Positions 23,230 to 37,105 of a stretch of DNA of 64,000 nt are shown here, in pieces; position 1 is the stretch's first letter, and each line of letters begins with the position of its first letter. The stretch is from assembly GCA_021229015.1 (NCBI GenBank), contig CM037783.1, positions 8,565,324-8,629,323 on the forward strand, written 5' to 3'. Source of the stretch: Solen grandis. Its lineage: Eukaryota; Mollusca; Bivalvia; Adapedonta; Solenidae. The notes below the pieces were generated by a model, which was not told the origin of the DNA, searched no databases, and saw only the letters and a program-made list of their open reading frames with translations. The position numbers and the translations under genes were made by a program.

Positions 23230-24804
23230 ACAAGAGGACCAAGATGGCCCTGTGTCCTCACCTGAGTAAGATGGCTGTGTTAGGCATAATGACAAAAAAT
23301 CTAGCATCTAAAAGTGTTTTTCTAACATTTGACTAAGTGACACTACATATTGATCCTACCTGAATTTGCACTCAACTGGGAATTCATGCAGTCATCATTC
23401 ATATTAAGTTTAATGAAGACTGGGACAAAAATGTAGGCCTCTAGAGTGTTCACAAGGTTTTTCTAAGATTTGACCTAGTGACCTAGTTTTTGACCCAACA
23501 TGACCCAATTTCGAACTCATCCGAGATATCATGTAGACAAACATCCTGACCAAAGTTTCATGAAGATTGGGCTATAACTGTGGCCTGTAGAGTGTTCACA
23601 AGGTTTTTCTAAGATTGACCTGTGACCTAGTTTTTGACCCCACATGACCCATTTTCGAACTCATCCGAGATATCATGTAGACAAACATCCTGACCATGTT
23701 TCATGAAGATTGGGATAAAACTGTGGCCTCTAGAGTGTTTACAAGGTTTTTCTAAGATTTGAACCCGGGGACCTAGTTTTTGACCCCACATGACCCAATT
23801 TCGAACTCATCTGAGATATCATGCAGACAAACATCCTGCCCAAAGTTTCAGAAGATTGGGCTAAAAAACTGGACCCTAGAGTGTTCAAAAGGGTTTTTTA
23901 AAGGGTTTTGACCTAGTACTAGTTTTTTGCCCCCACATGACCCAATTCGAACTCACCCGAGATTCATGAGACAAAACCCGATTAAGTTTCATAAAGTTTG
24001 GGGCCCAAATTTGTGGTCAAGTGTTCAAAAGGGTTTTTTCTAGTTTGACCTGGTGACCTTTTTTTGCCCCACTGCCCCTTTTCAAAACTCATCTGAGATA
24101 TCGCAGACAAACACCTGACCAAGTTTCATAAGTTGGGCAAAAAACTGTGACCTCTAGGTTTTCCCAAAAGGGGTTTTCAAGGATTTGCCCTATGACCTTT
24201 TTTTTGCCCCCACTTTCCCCAATTTCGAACTCATTCGAAAATCATGTAGAAAAAACCTGATTAAGTTTCAGAAGATTGGGCCAAATTTGTGGCCCTAGAG
24301 TTTTCACAAGGGTTTTTTCTAAGATTTGCCCTGGTGACCTTTTTTTGACCCCCATGACCCAATTTCGAACTCATCCGAGTATCATGTGAAAAATTTATCC
24401 TGCCCAAAATTTTATAAAGATTGGGCAAAACTGTGGCCTTAGAGTGTTAAAAGGGTTTTTCAAGGTTTTGCCCTGTGACCTAGTTTTGACCCCCAGACCC
24501 AATTTCAAAATTTTCCCCGAGATATCAGTAGACAAACATCCGATTAATTTTTCATGAGATTGGGCCAAATTTGTGGCCTCTGAGGTTCACAAGGTTTTTC
24601 AAGATTGACCATGACCTATTTTTGACCCCACATGCCCAATTTTGGGAAATCATCGAGATTCATGTAGACAAACATCCTGACAAGTTTCCAAAGTTTGGGG
24701 CCCAAAAACGGGCCCCTCTAGAGTTTTCCCAAAAGCAATTGTTGAGCGGACACGGCAAAGGCGATCACAAAAGTCACCCGAGCACAAGTGCTCAGGTGAG
24801 CTAA
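23230..24804 (+). mobile_element. Pearl-like / Helitron-type non-autonomous element with tandem core repeats
   Basis: The element opens with ACAAGAGGACCAAGATGGCC. It then carries about nine core repeats of about 147 bp, each containing GACCTAGTTTTTGACCC, TCGAACTCATCCGAGATATC and a CAAGGTTTTTCTAAGAT block. It ends in a hairpin (GAGCAC..GTGCTC) followed by AGGTGAGCTAA. A 3' hairpin near a CTRR end is typical of Helitrons, and the core-repeat layout resembles the 'pearl' elements described in bivalves. It has no coding capacity. From about 23,860 the copies show spurious homopolymers and missing bases. Confidence 0.7.
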
Positions 24805-27800
24805 AAAATCAAATTTTTTGTACTCTTTTTAATATCTTACCTCAAATTTTCCGCCTTCTCTTTTCAATTTTTCTTTTGCCCCAAATAATTCCCTTTTGCT
24901 CGTAGAAAAATAACTTAAATTGCCACTGAAAATTCTCAAAAGAAATGTAAGGGATACATACATCAAATTTTGTATTATTAAACCCTCCTGAATTTCCATT
25001 TGTTTTGTGCCCCTAAAACAAATTGGTTGCACGGGTCATATTCCGCCGGGCATTCAGCAAGTTCTGGTCACTCAAACCCCCCCGAATCTTTGTTTTTTGA
25101 ACTGGATTGTAGGAAAGGGGATGGAAGTGTAAAAGCCAGATGTGCAGAGCGCCTGTGTTCCAATAGCCTCTGTTAAATTAAGGTTCAACACTAAATAAGA
25201 AGCCCGGGTCTGCAAATTTTCAAACTCCCTTTTATCCTTTTCACACCGGCCAAAATTTCAGAAAAAGCCGTGCGTATTGAAAGGGTAAAAAAATTTTTTT
25301 CCTTGGAAAAAGGCAATCTTTTCAATGATTCCCCGCAATGTTTTTTTTTTTTGGTGTCAAGTTTTTCAGCCTAAAAAATGAACACTTATTTGTGGGCACA
25401 ATTTAAATAAAAGAAGCATATGAAAAAAGTATGTAAAACCTGTAATGCAAATACAGGGCACTTATGAATGTTAAAAAAAATTTTTGGTTTTTAACAAAAA
25501 TATTTTTAATAAGATTAACGTTGGAAAACGGTTTTTAAAAATTGTTAATAATGCGTAAAATAATAAATAAAAAATAAAAAATAATCAAAATACAATTAGT
25601 TTTTTAAAATTTATTTTAATGATCTACAGTTGGTAACCCACAGCAAAAAACAAAAAAAACATCCAAACTCGCTTTAAGTGATTTTATTTTAATTTCGGGA
25701 ATTTGAATTTTTGATCAAACTTTACGTTTTTATTGATTTTTTTCCAATCAATTCAATTTTCCCTTTATCTAAAAAAAAAAATAAACTTAAACAAAGGGAA
25801 TGTTAATAACCCCGAATTCAAATTACATCTTAAGTCTTTTTAAAAAATTTTTTTAAATGAAAATATATTTGGTGTTTAAATTTTTTTTTAATTTAAATTT
25901 TTTTCCCTCGAAAAAAAATGGGGTCGGGTTTTGAGGAGAGGAAAATTTTCCCTGTTAAAATAATTTCAGGCTTCAATGTAAAGATGGCCTTTTTTGAGGA
26001 AAAATTTTTTTTTACTCATTTAATACAGGGTCATCGATTCCCAAGGGATGATTTTTGAATCCGGGAGCTCAACCCCTGTTCCTTGATTTCCCCTTCTTAT
26101 TTTTTAAAAAATTTTTTGGGCGTTCTTAAAAAAATGCGATTTTGGATTCTGAGCTCCGTCCTTGTCCCTAGAAGTATATCCAAATTTTTTATTCTATGCG
26201 TTCCCTCGAAGTTGATTCAAAACCTACCCTTTTCTCCTTGAAACCAAACTCCGGCCCTATGACCCCCTTTTGTAACACCTTGGTCAGATGGGTTTTTTTT
26301 TTGTTTTCACCATTGTCAACCTCCTTTGAGTATATTGGGGAATTGTTATACAACACAGCCCAAAAAAAAGTATTTTGCACCCCTACGATCTGTAACAAAC
26401 GTGATGGGTCTGCATGATTAAATCATTTGCAGTGAAGGAGCCGATTTTGTTTGTTGTAGTTTTCTTTTCCCGTAAACAGAATTTGAAGAACCCCGGTATA
26501 AGTGTTTTTACAAAAATGTTAAAAAAATCAAGGCCGCATTACCAAAAATAAAACAAAGGGTTCAATCTATTTTTGGTAAAAAGAGAAATTATTTTTACTT
26601 AATTATCACAATGAAAGCTATGTATGATTTTTTTGTATTTTAAAATATTAATGTTTTTAAAAATTTTATTTAAAACTAAAAAAGCAAAATAATGAAAAAA
26701 AGACGACGTTAAGGTTTCAAAAAAGTAAAATTTTTGCATTTTGAAAAATTTAAATTTTTCGAAAACTGCGATTTTTGGGTTTTTTTGAGTCCCGTCCGAC
26801 CTCAAAAAATCGGGACCACTTATTCTAAAGGTATTCACGTAAAGATTGGGCCCGTTTCTGAGGCAATGTTTTTTTTTCCTTTTCACAACTTCAGGTGTGC
26901 TAAGGATAAACAATTTTTGTTCACTGCTGTAAGAGAGGGGAAACTGGGACTTTCCCTAAGCCATTTCTTTTTACTTAGACAAAAATTGGAGCCTTTAATT
27001 TTTAAATTTAAAAAAAGCTTCCTTCTAAAAAAATACTGAAGCCATGCCTTTCCTCTTTAATCTATTGGAAAGCTTCGTTGCATAAAAGTTTTAAAAGAAA
27101 ACCCTACTATTCACATCCCCGGGGACACCGGGTTTTCCCTTTTTATGCTGAACATTAGGTGAGAATGCTAAACCAGCACTAAGTATGCTGTGGGGGGAAA
27201 AGGGAAACCCATGTCCAAGAAACAAAAAAGGTAATGCCCAACAAAGTTTGGGGCTAAATTTTAATTCGAAATATAAATCAAAATGTGTGTGTGGTGTTTT
27301 TATATTTTTAAAAGTTAATGAAAAAGGGATTTTGCATTCTGATTTTCAAGGGGTTTAAGGCAGCGGGTACTCCCTCTGGTGCATCACCCCTCGGAGGCCC
27401 GCCTTCTTTTCCTTTCCAAAATTTTGGCTCCCCTTTGTTTGGGGTTTGGATTTATTTCCCCCTGGGGCCGGCTGGGTGGTAGGGGAGGAAAATGGTGGGG
27501 TCTCGGGGTTGGAGGGGGATCCCACCCAAAAGGGAGTTGTCCCCCCTTTCCCGGGGAGGGCTAAAGTGCACCTTCTTTTGTGTTGTTTGTAGTTTGAAAA
27601 TTTAGAATATCTTAAAAATCAAAAATCTTGCTAATCAAAAAACTGGAAAACGGGGTCTGGAAATTCTAACCCAAGCATGTAAAATATTACCCCATTTCCA
27701 AAGAAAGGGAATGAAATTTCCTTGTGGTAAAAACACGGGAAAAAATTTTTTTTTAAATTTTTGGAATTTTTTGGGAAATTTTAGAAAAAAGGGCACATCA

Positions 27801-30800
27801 AAAAACCCTGTTGGCCCACTGGCCTAAACGAAGAAATGTAATTTATTGGAATATTGAGTTTGACTAGGTACTGGTATAAAAACCTTGTCCCTCTGTCCTG
27901 TATATTGAAAATATTAAGGAGCGGAATCTGACAGGGAATTTGATTACTTTGCCAAAAATTTTATGCTACCATTGTATTTTATGCATTTTTAAAATCAGTT
28001 GTTTTTACGGGTGCCCACTAAATTTTTTGAAATTGGGGGAAAACAAATGTTTTTTCCCCTTTAAAATTTGTCCCCCTTCTTTATGAGAGCCCCAAAAAAT
28101 TTTTTGGGGGTTACGGGGTTTTTTTTTGGGGGGTTTAAAAAAACCCTTTTACAGGGGGGTGAATGGGCATGCTGATTCAATTTAAAAAAAAAATATGGGA
28201 AGGGACTGTCAAAAGACAACTCTTAAGAAGAAATGCACCAAATGTCAATACTTTGGCATTTTTAAAAATTTTTTATAAGTTGCCCCAAATTTAAATTTCC
28301 CCCGTTTGTTTATTTGGAAATTTTTTTTGGTGTTTTAAAACATCTACCCCATGAAATTTTTTTTTCCAAATCTGTCGAGGGTAAATTGTCACTTCTTCAA
28401 TCAGATCGTTGATTAAAATTCTAAAACTAAAAAAATATGCCCCCCCCCCCCCTCCAGAAAACCCAGAGTTGTTTGGGGAGCAGACAAATGAAAAGGGAAA
28501 AATGGTTGTTTTTCGTGTTTTTTTCTTTTTTTGGGGTTTTTGTTTTTTGGGGAAATGATTTTGTTATAGCATTTTTTTTAAATTTGGAATTCAGATTGAT
28601 CGAATCATGCATGGAATTTTTTTAGAAACTTGTTTGTTTAAAAATTTAAACCCCGTTTGAAATTCAAGTAGTAAGATTCATTCCTTAAACCTGTTCAATT
28701 ATACGGGAATGTGGGCAAAAAAAAAAAAAGGGGGGCCCATGTTGGCCTGAAACGCTCACCTGGTCCCATTGCTAAAAACTGTTTAAAACGGGTTTTTAAA
28801 CAGACAAAAATTTTCTAAAAAATAACTCAATCTTAAAAATTTTAGCCCTGACAATACTACCACCAAATTAAAAAGCCGGGGCCCCTTAGGGTTTCAGGGG
28901 AGAAGATTTGTGGGGGGGTCATTTTTTTCCAAAAGGGCCACCTTTTTAAAAAATCTTGGTAATGAACCTTTAAAAATGAGCTACATCCCAAAATTTTTTA
29001 AACGGGGCCCTTGGTTCAAAAGAAAAATTTTTTTTAAAATTTTTTTTCCCTATATAACTCTATGAAAAAAAAAGGGGGCCCCCCTATTGCGGGGAAAAAT
29101 TTTTTCCGGTTTGGCTTTGTTTTAAAACTTTTTTTGGGGGAATTAAAACCTTTTGGGGTTTTTCATATGAAATATCTAATCAAACCATGGATTTTTAAAA
29201 AAAGTTTTTTAAAGTTTTTCCTTTAAAATCTATTAAAAAAAAGGACCCCTGGTGGGGGGGCATTTATCCCATGGGTCTATGATTTAAAACAATTTGGGAA
29301 ATGAACCTAAGAGGTTTTTTTAAAATACCAAATATCTTTTTCCCTAGGCCTTAGGGTTTCATAAAAAAAATTTTTTTTTAAAAGTTTTTCCCTATAAACT
29401 TTTTTTTAAAAAAGGGTGACCCATGGGCGGGAGCTTTTTTTAAAATAGGTCATGATTTAAAAAATTTTTGGGTTTTAATGAATTTTTAAATTTAAAAACC
29501 CCCCCAAAATTTATCTAATTTTCCCCCTTTTGGGTTTCAAAAGAAAAAAGTTTTTTAAAAATTTTTTCCCTATTTTACTCTAAAAAAAACAAGCCCCCGG
29601 GTGGGGGGGCATTTATCCCCGAAAGGCCTATGTTTGAAAAATTTTGGGGAATAAACCATTGGGATGAAAAAAACCCAAAATTTTAAAACCCCCGGGGGCC
29701 CCTTGGGGGAAATTCATAGAAAAATTTTTTAAAGGGTTTTTTCCTATAAAACCCCTTTTGAAAAACCCAATGCCCCCCGGGCGGGGGAAAATTTCCCCCC
29801 CCCCAACCCTTTTTTTTTAAAAAAATTTTCCCTTGGAACCCCCCAAAATTTTTTTCCCCCCTTTCCCCCCAAAAAATTTTTCCCCTTTTTTTTAAAACCC
29901 CTTGGGGGCATTTTGTTTTGGAAAAAAAGTTTTTTTCCCAAAGTTTTGCATTTTTAAAAAATTTTTTTAAAAATTTTTCCTTTTTTTTTTTTAAACCAAT
30001 TGAAAAATTTTTTCCCCAATTTTTGGGATAGAGGGCATTAAAATTTTTTTTCCCTTTTGTGAATTTGGGGGGAAAAAACCCCCCTTTAAGGGGTTCATGA
30101 GGAAAATTTTTTTTTAAAAAAGCAAATTGTTGACAGGGAAAAGGGACGCCCGCAGGGAAAAAAAGGGCAAAAGGCGTTCAAAAAACCCCCCCTTAAAAAC
30201 TTTGTGCTGGGGTAACCCAAAAAAACATACTCAATTTTCCCCAAAAAAAATTTTGGCATTTTGGGGTTTTCTAGTGCCGGGGGGAAAAAGGGTTTTTAAA
30301 AAACTGGGGAAAAACCCCCTGAAAAATACAAAAATGGTAATGAAAAGGAGACAGACAAGCTGTTTCTTTTTAACCATAAAAAATTTTTTTAAAAAGGTTG
30401 ACATAATGAAATTTTTTGGGGGGCCCTTAATCAGAAAAAAACAGAAAAAAAGGGGGTTAAAACTTGTACTGTATGCAATAAAAAAAATTTAAAATTTTTA
30501 GGGGAGAAATCATTTATTTTATATAAAATCCCCCCTTCCTGTTAAACAGACTGTATTTTTTTCCCCTTTTTTCCGCAGCCCCCCTGTGGCCATTTGACCT
30601 CTAAGGGGGACCCCCTTTTTCCCAATACGGGGGAAAGGGGAAAAAAGCAACGGGGTTGGTCATTTAAAGTCCCAATTTTCCACAAAAAAAAAATTTTTAC
30701 CATTTCAAATACACTGAAACGGGGCCCTTTTTGGGTTTTAAAAATAAATTTTTCCAAAAAAAAAAAAAAAAAAAAAATTTTAATTTTGGGTTTGGTTTTT

Positions 30801-32560
30801 TTTTTAAATTTCCCATTTGAGACTACCAATTTACCTTTAAAAAAAACAGAAATTTTAAAAAAATTTTTTTTTTTTCCCAACAAATTATTTTAAATTTTTT
30901 TCCCCAAAAAAGTCTTTCAAGGGGGTTACATGTTAAAAAAAAACAAAAACCCCACAAAAAAATTTAACAAAAAAAAAAAACCTTTTGGGGGAAAAAAGGG
31001 GAATATAAATTTTTTAAAGTTAATTTTTGGGGGAACCCCAAAGGGGGGTTTCCCAAAAAATGGGGGGAAAAAATATTGAAAAACCGAAAAAAAAATTTTT
31101 TTTGGGGGTTCAGTGGTCCCTTTTAAAGGGATGCAGTTCAGGAAAAGTGCACAACTTTTTCCCCAAACCTTTCCCTTTAAAAATTTTTTAAGAAAAAAAA
31201 AACTTACATTTCGCGGGGTTTTTTTTTTAAATAAAAAAAAATTTTGCGGGGTTTTTTGATTTTTTTAAACCCCTTTTCCCCCATAGAGGAAACCATAAAA
31301 GGGGCCTATCTTTTTCAAAAATTTTTAAAAACCAAAAATCAGCCGTAAGTAACTCTCCCTATCGGGTTTTTTTTGTGTTCGCTGGGCCCCGGGGGCGGGA
31401 AAAAGGGGGACTGGTTAACTGAGCCCAGAAAATCAATAAAAAAGAACCCAAAAGGGGAAAAAATAAAAAAGAAAAAAAAAAAGTAAGTATCACCTTACCG
31501 AATTTTTAGAGCCCGGATCCTTGATCAAAATTTTGGGACTTTGGGGGGAAACCAAATGTGTTTATCTCTTGAAAGTTATCTGTGCCGTTTGGGGAAAAAA
31601 CATGGGAAGGTTTTTTGAAAAATTGTTAATATCCAAAAATTTGCTATTTTTTTCAATAAGCTACAAAAAATGGTTTTCTGCCTTTTAATTTTAGAAAATT
31701 TGAAGACATTTTTCTTAAACTCAAACTGATTTTTTAAAAAGTTAAAAAAAAACTATTGACTTCTATCCTTTTTTTTAAATGATTAATTGAAGAACAGAAA
31801 ATGGCCAATGGAGGCTTGAAAAACCAAAAAAATTATTTTTTAAAAAAAAGCCAAATCAAAAAATACATAAAATAGCAAATGATTAATCTTCCATCAAATT
31901 CCTTCCAAACACATGATATCGGTCGAAAACCAAAACCGGACCCTCCGAAAGGCCACTTTTTTTAAATTTTACCGAAAGGCCCAAATTTTGGGGGGGTTAA
32001 AGGCCCCCCTTCATATTAGGTTTTGGTTTTTAATTCATAATTTCATAAATCTGGTTTTTTTTTTTGTTTTTTTGTTTTAAAATTTAGTCTGTATGTGACA
32101 AAAAAGTCTTTTGTTTTGTTCCTTTTTCCGCTTATCACACATTTTTTTATAACATTCAGGAAAAAAAAGTAATAAAAAAAAAATTTTAAACCCCTATTTT
32201 TTAAATTTATTTTTTTTCTTCAAATTTTTTTTTGCAAGCCTTTAAAAAAAATTTACAAAAAAAATTAAGGGATTTAGGGAATGCGTTTTTCATCCCTCTC
32301 TTTTTTTAAAAACGCCCATTTTTTAAACAGTGCATAAAAACCTGATTAAAAAAATTAAATTACTCAAAAAAAAATAAAAAAATTTCCGCAGATATTTTTT
32401 TCATGAAACCGGAAACCAAGGGTTAATATAATAAATAAAAAATATTTTTCTTGAAAAAAAAAAAAAAATTTAGGAAACAATTTGTTTTATAAAAAAAATT
32501 TTTCGTTTAAATTTTTATCGGTTAGACCGGGGAAACTAAAAACGAATCTGTCTAAAAGGG
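23860..32560. other. Low-quality sequence: homopolymer-corrupted assembly
   Basis: Runs of A, T, G and C of 4-12 bases follow each other almost without interruption, with dinucleotides and trinucleotides strongly depleted. Recognisable repeats crossing the region (23.9-24.8 kb and 28.7-30.2 kb) show expanded homopolymers and dropped bases relative to cleaner copies. All open frames in this stretch are Lys/Phe/Gly/Pro-rich artefacts. No gene is called between 24805 and 32560. Confidence 0.85.
28728..30185 (+). mobile_element. Second core-repeat element (degraded by sequence errors)
   Basis: The start resembles the pearl-like opening (CCCATGTTGGCCTGAAACGCTCACCTGG). About six repeats of about 170 bp follow, each with a CCCTATATAACTC-like block, a GCCCCCGGGTGGGGGGGCA-like block and a TTTCAAAAGAAAAA block. 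The right end resembles the GACGCC..AAAGGCG region just before the hairpin of such elements. Homopolymer errors make exact borders uncertain. Confidence 0.5.
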
Positions 32561-34194
32561 TTTACTAGAGTTCAAACTAAGAAGCACAGGATAACCTTTC
32601 AAAACTGTCATTTGATGCAGGCATGTAAAAGATAAATCTGTAATATGTGTAAAATGTTGAAAGGTAAAACATAAAAAAATAATTAAAAACTGGAATTTTA
32701 TATTGGCATCCCATGTTTTTGAAAATCCACCCTATTTTCTCAAGTGAGGGGGGAAATTCACCCCTATTTTTGAATTTCTAGAAAAGACACTGAGATTACA
32801 TGAAAAATGATTAATCTAAATGATGTATTTAAGTTACCCTTTTTTGTAATTCATTTAATCATTTTTTCTAATTCATAACATTTACTGTGCCATAGCTGAG
32901 TGAGAAAGCAGGTCAAACATATATTATTCTGTTCATCATTAATAATAAATTATCAAGAAATACAATTATTTCGTACAAATCTTTGATAATTAACTATTGA
33001 ATAGTCACACAAATAATAAAAGAGCCTATTTTGTCTGGTCCTTACTGGGCCTTTCTTACACTAATTCTGGAATGGAACTTTCCCATTGTGCAAAGCCCAG
33101 TATTGGTATCTAGTATCTACATTCATATTCAGATTTGGGCTAGATGGCATTTTACAGGTATGCATTGTTTTCTTCTCATATGCATGTGTCACAGGTGCAT
33201 GTTCATTGCTGAGTCACGGACACGATTAGTAGTACGTTCAGGGCCCGTGCATGAGCAAATAAAATGCATAAACGTTTGAGTGAAATGGCACCCAGATTTG
33301 TCATCCTTGGAGTCTGGTATGGAAGCTGGTGTTCAGGACGTAAATAGTTCTAAATACGAATAGACAGATGTTAATTTAAATGTTTATGCGTGTGCAGACA
33401 TGTAAAACAATTTTTTGCAACAAAAATGCTGTTCAAATATTGGAAGTCATGTTGGAATCGAAACAATAACAAAACGTATTATCCGCGAAAATACATGACA
33501 TTGACATATCGATCCAAAACTTGTCCTAGAAGTCGTATACCATATATATAAACAACGAAAAGTGATCCTTTCTGCTTCGACAGCTGTATGGCTTCTGGAA
33601 TAGAACTCTCAAACCACTTCATGTTTCTGGATAAACGGCTTCTTCCCGGGTGACGTTTGATCTAGAAAAATTTTTACTTTTACTTTGACCGGAAGTAAGC
33701 AATAATACCGGAAGTATACGTATTATTCCGAAATAAACAAGATATGTCATCATACATTTTTATCCTTATCATGTTTTTTCTACTCCATGACTATGACACG
33801 GAGCTACAATAAATCTCTGACTATGACAAGATATCAATAAATAAAATAATAATCGAAACAACAGAAAATAGGTATGCACGAAAGGGAAGTCAGACGTTTC
33901 GGTAAATGACCAGTTCGGTAAATTGAATTTATATAAGTAATTGGTAATTATCTTTACTGTTAATTCTCTCTTAACAAACACTGACTAACTTAGAGTTTGC
34001 CCCGCCCTATTACTGCGTCACACTGCTATATTAGGAGATGGCGCCATAAAATTGTTGCGTTAATGTGTTGTTAAAGTATTCACACACGTGCATGTGCTTT
34101 CCAAATATGGATGTAACACATACATTTTGCGCGTTTTTTTTTTCACCGTCGGCCCATTTCTATTTCAGATTTTAATAATGAGCATGGAAATTTA
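32561..34194. other. Non-coding stretch, normal sequence quality resumes
   Basis: AT-rich sequence with short open frames of 70-82 codons (33031-33279 plus, 33769-33981 minus). They lack homology that I recognise, coding bias or splice context. No features supported. Confidence 0.4.
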
Positions 34195-35312
34195 ATTTTG
34201 AGTGATGGCGTCGGCGTTGGCGTTGCAGCTTTTGGTTAAAGTTTTGCGTGAAGTTACTATCAACCTTATATCTCAATAACCGTTTATGGTATTGACTTGA
34301 AAGTTTATAAATATGTCCAGGGGCATCAGACAACCAAGTAGATAACTCTTGACTGAAATAAATATGAATTATGGCCCCTTTTTAACTTTGAAATTTTGGT
34401 TAAAGTTTTGCATGCAATAGAAAATTTGGTCAAAGTTTTGCGTGCAAGCTACTATCTAGTTTGTATCTCAATAACCATTTATGGTATTGACTTGAACGTT
34501 TATGAATTTGTTAAGGGGCATCAGACAACCAAAGTAGATAACTCTTGATGGAATATAATACAAATTATGGCCCTTTTTAACTTAGAAATTTTGGTTAAAG
34601 TTTTGCATTTCAAGTTACTCTGATGCTTATATCTCAGTATCCAGGCATGCAATTGATTTTAAACATCTTTAATATGTTTAGGGGTATCATACTTTCATGG
34701 TAGATAACTCTTGATGGAATATATTACAAATTATTACCCCTTTTAACTTAGAAATTTGGTTAAAGTTTTGCATTCAAGGTACTTTCATGCTAATATCTCA
34801 GTATCCAGGCATAGGATTGATTTGAAACATCTTTAATATGTTAAGGGGTATCATACTATAAAGGAAGATAACTCTTGATGGAATATATTAAAAATTATGA
34901 CCCCCTTTTCACTTAGAATTTTAGTTAAATTTTTGCATGCAAGATACTATCCAGCTTATATCTCAGAAATTGCTTGTGGAATTGACTAGAAAGTTAAGGA
35001 GTGTCTTCAGGGGCATCAGAAAACTAAGGAGGATAACTTTGGGACTGAATTTTATGCAAATTATGGCCCTTTTCTAACTTGGATACTTAGTTAATGTTTA
35101 TCATGCACAGTATTATTATGTCTCAGTACCTAGGCATGGGATTGATTTTAGACATCATAAAACATTAAGGGTATCGGACTATCAAGGTATATTATTTTTG
35201 ACTATTATTATGTACAGGGTATGTGAAGGGGACGAAGTTAAATAGATTTCATTTGATTTACCAACAAGCATTTGAATAGTCGAGTGTGCTGTCCACTGAC
35301 AGCTCTTGTTAT
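34195..35312 (+). repeat. Tandem core-repeat element, about 165-bp unit
   Basis: About six diverged copies of a unit containing TTTGGTTAAAGTTTTGC, TATCTCA, a GATTGA(C)TTG(A)AA block, GGGG(C/T)ATCA and GATAACTCTTGA. It is preceded by GATGGCGTCGGCGTTGGCG and followed by a small hairpin (GCTGTC..GACAGC). The organisation resembles the pearl-like elements, but its end is not the CTAA type. Confidence 0.65.
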
Positions 35313-35338
35313 TTATTAGGACTTTCTGCCTACTGTAC

Positions 35339-35408
35339 AAAAACAGTATAAACCCAATAGGACTTTCTGCCTACTTGCAGAAAGTCCTATTGGGTTTGTA
35401 CTGTTTTT
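35339..35408. repeat. Perfect-hairpin inverted repeat, 32-bp arms
   Basis: The left arm 35339-35370 and right arm 35377-35408 are complementary except for one mismatch that would form a G-U wobble in RNA. The loop is six bases. The arm core AGGACTTTCTGC recurs singly at about 35318, 35416 and, degenerately, 36616, so this looks like an inverted terminus of a small repeat. Confidence 0.8.
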
Positions 35409-35960
35409 TTATAATTAGGACTTTCTGCCTTTCTGCATTCTTTTTCTTCATGTGATGTCACGTGACGTCAGGGTTGAAAAAAGCTACTAAAGCTTGTACG
35501 CGCTCTACAGTCGTCATTTCTTGACAAATGACTTTATTTTTTCACAGAATGTATGTATTGCGATTTAGTTGTGCAGGATTATATATATTTTGCAAGATTC
35601 AAAAAGACCAAGGACCTATGGCTGAACCAAGTTTCGAATTTTGGACCTGAAAATGCATTACGAAGCTTTCAGATAAGCTAGAAACTCAAGATTTGGACAG
35701 AACTTGTGTCTTATCAATTTCTTACAGCTCTGAAAAGACTGATGTCGTATGACGTAAAATGACGTCATGACGCGTTAACAAACATTTAATCCCAAATGTA
35801 GGGTTTTTAGCCCTACATGCATTAACTTTTGACTGATTTGCATAAAATTTTCACTGAATGTGCAACATAACATCTCATTTTCCTTAGTCACTTTCGTTTC
35901 CGGAAAATCGTAAATGTCAAGGTCATATGTCAGTTATCGGTGTTTTTATTCGGCAAGGTT

Positions 35961-35996
<36 letters not shown>

Positions 35997-37029
35997 ACCT
36001 GGACACTGTGGGTAAAATCTGTAGTACTTTGAACGACCTTTCAGGAGATATTTAGTTTTAGAAGATCGGGGTTGAATTGGTTGAGTTATGGTAGAAAGAC
36101 GAAAAGAGTACTTTTAACGAAATTGAAACGCTGTAGTTTCATGAACTTTGAGTCAAACATGATTTTTTCAGGATTAACACACTAAAAAATGAAGTTATGT
36201 ATACTGCAAGGAATATTTGTTTGATCACGTAATTATGACGCCCATGCATATATAAGCAAGAAGTATTTACAAAAATTCATATATATCGGCAAGTTGATGT
36301 ATTAAATTGAAATTTGCATGATTGCCGTAGCCTACGATGTGCAAAATGTCCTGAAAATTTCAAGTGATTCCGTTAAGAAACTTAGCAGACATTCATGCTT
36401 TTCGGATGAGGGCTTGTATACGAAAATCTAGCAGTAGAAGGCGGTTATTGGAATGGTTATCCTAGATCCGGACGTTCCTACGCAGGAAAGGGTGCCCGTG
36501 TTGAAAGGTGAATTGCGATGCGTGTTTGAGAGAATAAGGTGCATTTTAGGATGCAATGGTGTACACCAGGACCAATAAGCATATTGCCTTTGGATAACGG
36601 CTTTCTTCAAACTTTTGTTAGGGCTTTCTGCCTCAAGGTTTGCTATGTTTTTTCTTTTTATTAGGACTTCACGTTGCCTACAAAAGTTTTTTACACGGTC
36701 TACAGCCATTATTTCTGGACCGATTTTCAACATAATTTCACAGAATGTGTATGTACGTTCTAGTTGTGCATCCCGATGTCCGTTTTTTCAAAGTCGAAAA
36801 GGCAGTGAGTAGTGAAGGGTGGCACTGTGGTACCGTGGTACCATAATCTTTTTTTTTTATGGTACCGTGGTGCCATAATTTTTTTTTTTTTGTACTTATG
36901 GTACCGAATCTATACTATAGTACCGAATGGTACTATATATGAAAACAGATTTACCGAATCTATACTATAGTACCGAATGGTACTATATATGAAAACAGAT
37001 TTTTGGTACCGTATGTAATAAAATAAAAT
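35409..37029. other. Repeat-derived non-coding region left of the Polinton
   Basis: Stretches near 35416-35600 and 36655-36795 are diverged direct repeats (AGGACTT..GCCTAC, TTTCACAGAATGT.TATG, TTCTAGTTGTGCA forms). At 36835-36900 there are GGTACCGTGGTACC-type palindromes, and at about 36905-36999 a tandem duplication of about 47 bp. No protein gene supported. Confidence 0.5.
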
Positions 37030-37105
37030 TTCTTAAAGGAGGACCACATCTTAACGTTAAAGGGGGATTGACAATTGTAAAATGTCCTTTCGAGACATTT
37101 GGGTT

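Noticed and set aside
24829..30893. Numerous 60-120-codon open frames between 24.8 and 30.9 kb
   Set aside because: Lys/Phe/Gly/Pro-rich translations of corrupted homopolymer sequence on both strands. No protein character.
33031..33279. 82-codon open frame with hydrophobic segments
   Set aside because: No recognised similarity, no promoter or splice context, and surrounded by repeats. Chance length for AT-rich DNA.
36799..37029. Left terminal inverted repeat of the Polinton near the GGTACC palindromes
   Set aside because: No matching inverted copy is available because the right end is lost at the gap. The GGTACC blocks may belong to a different repeat.
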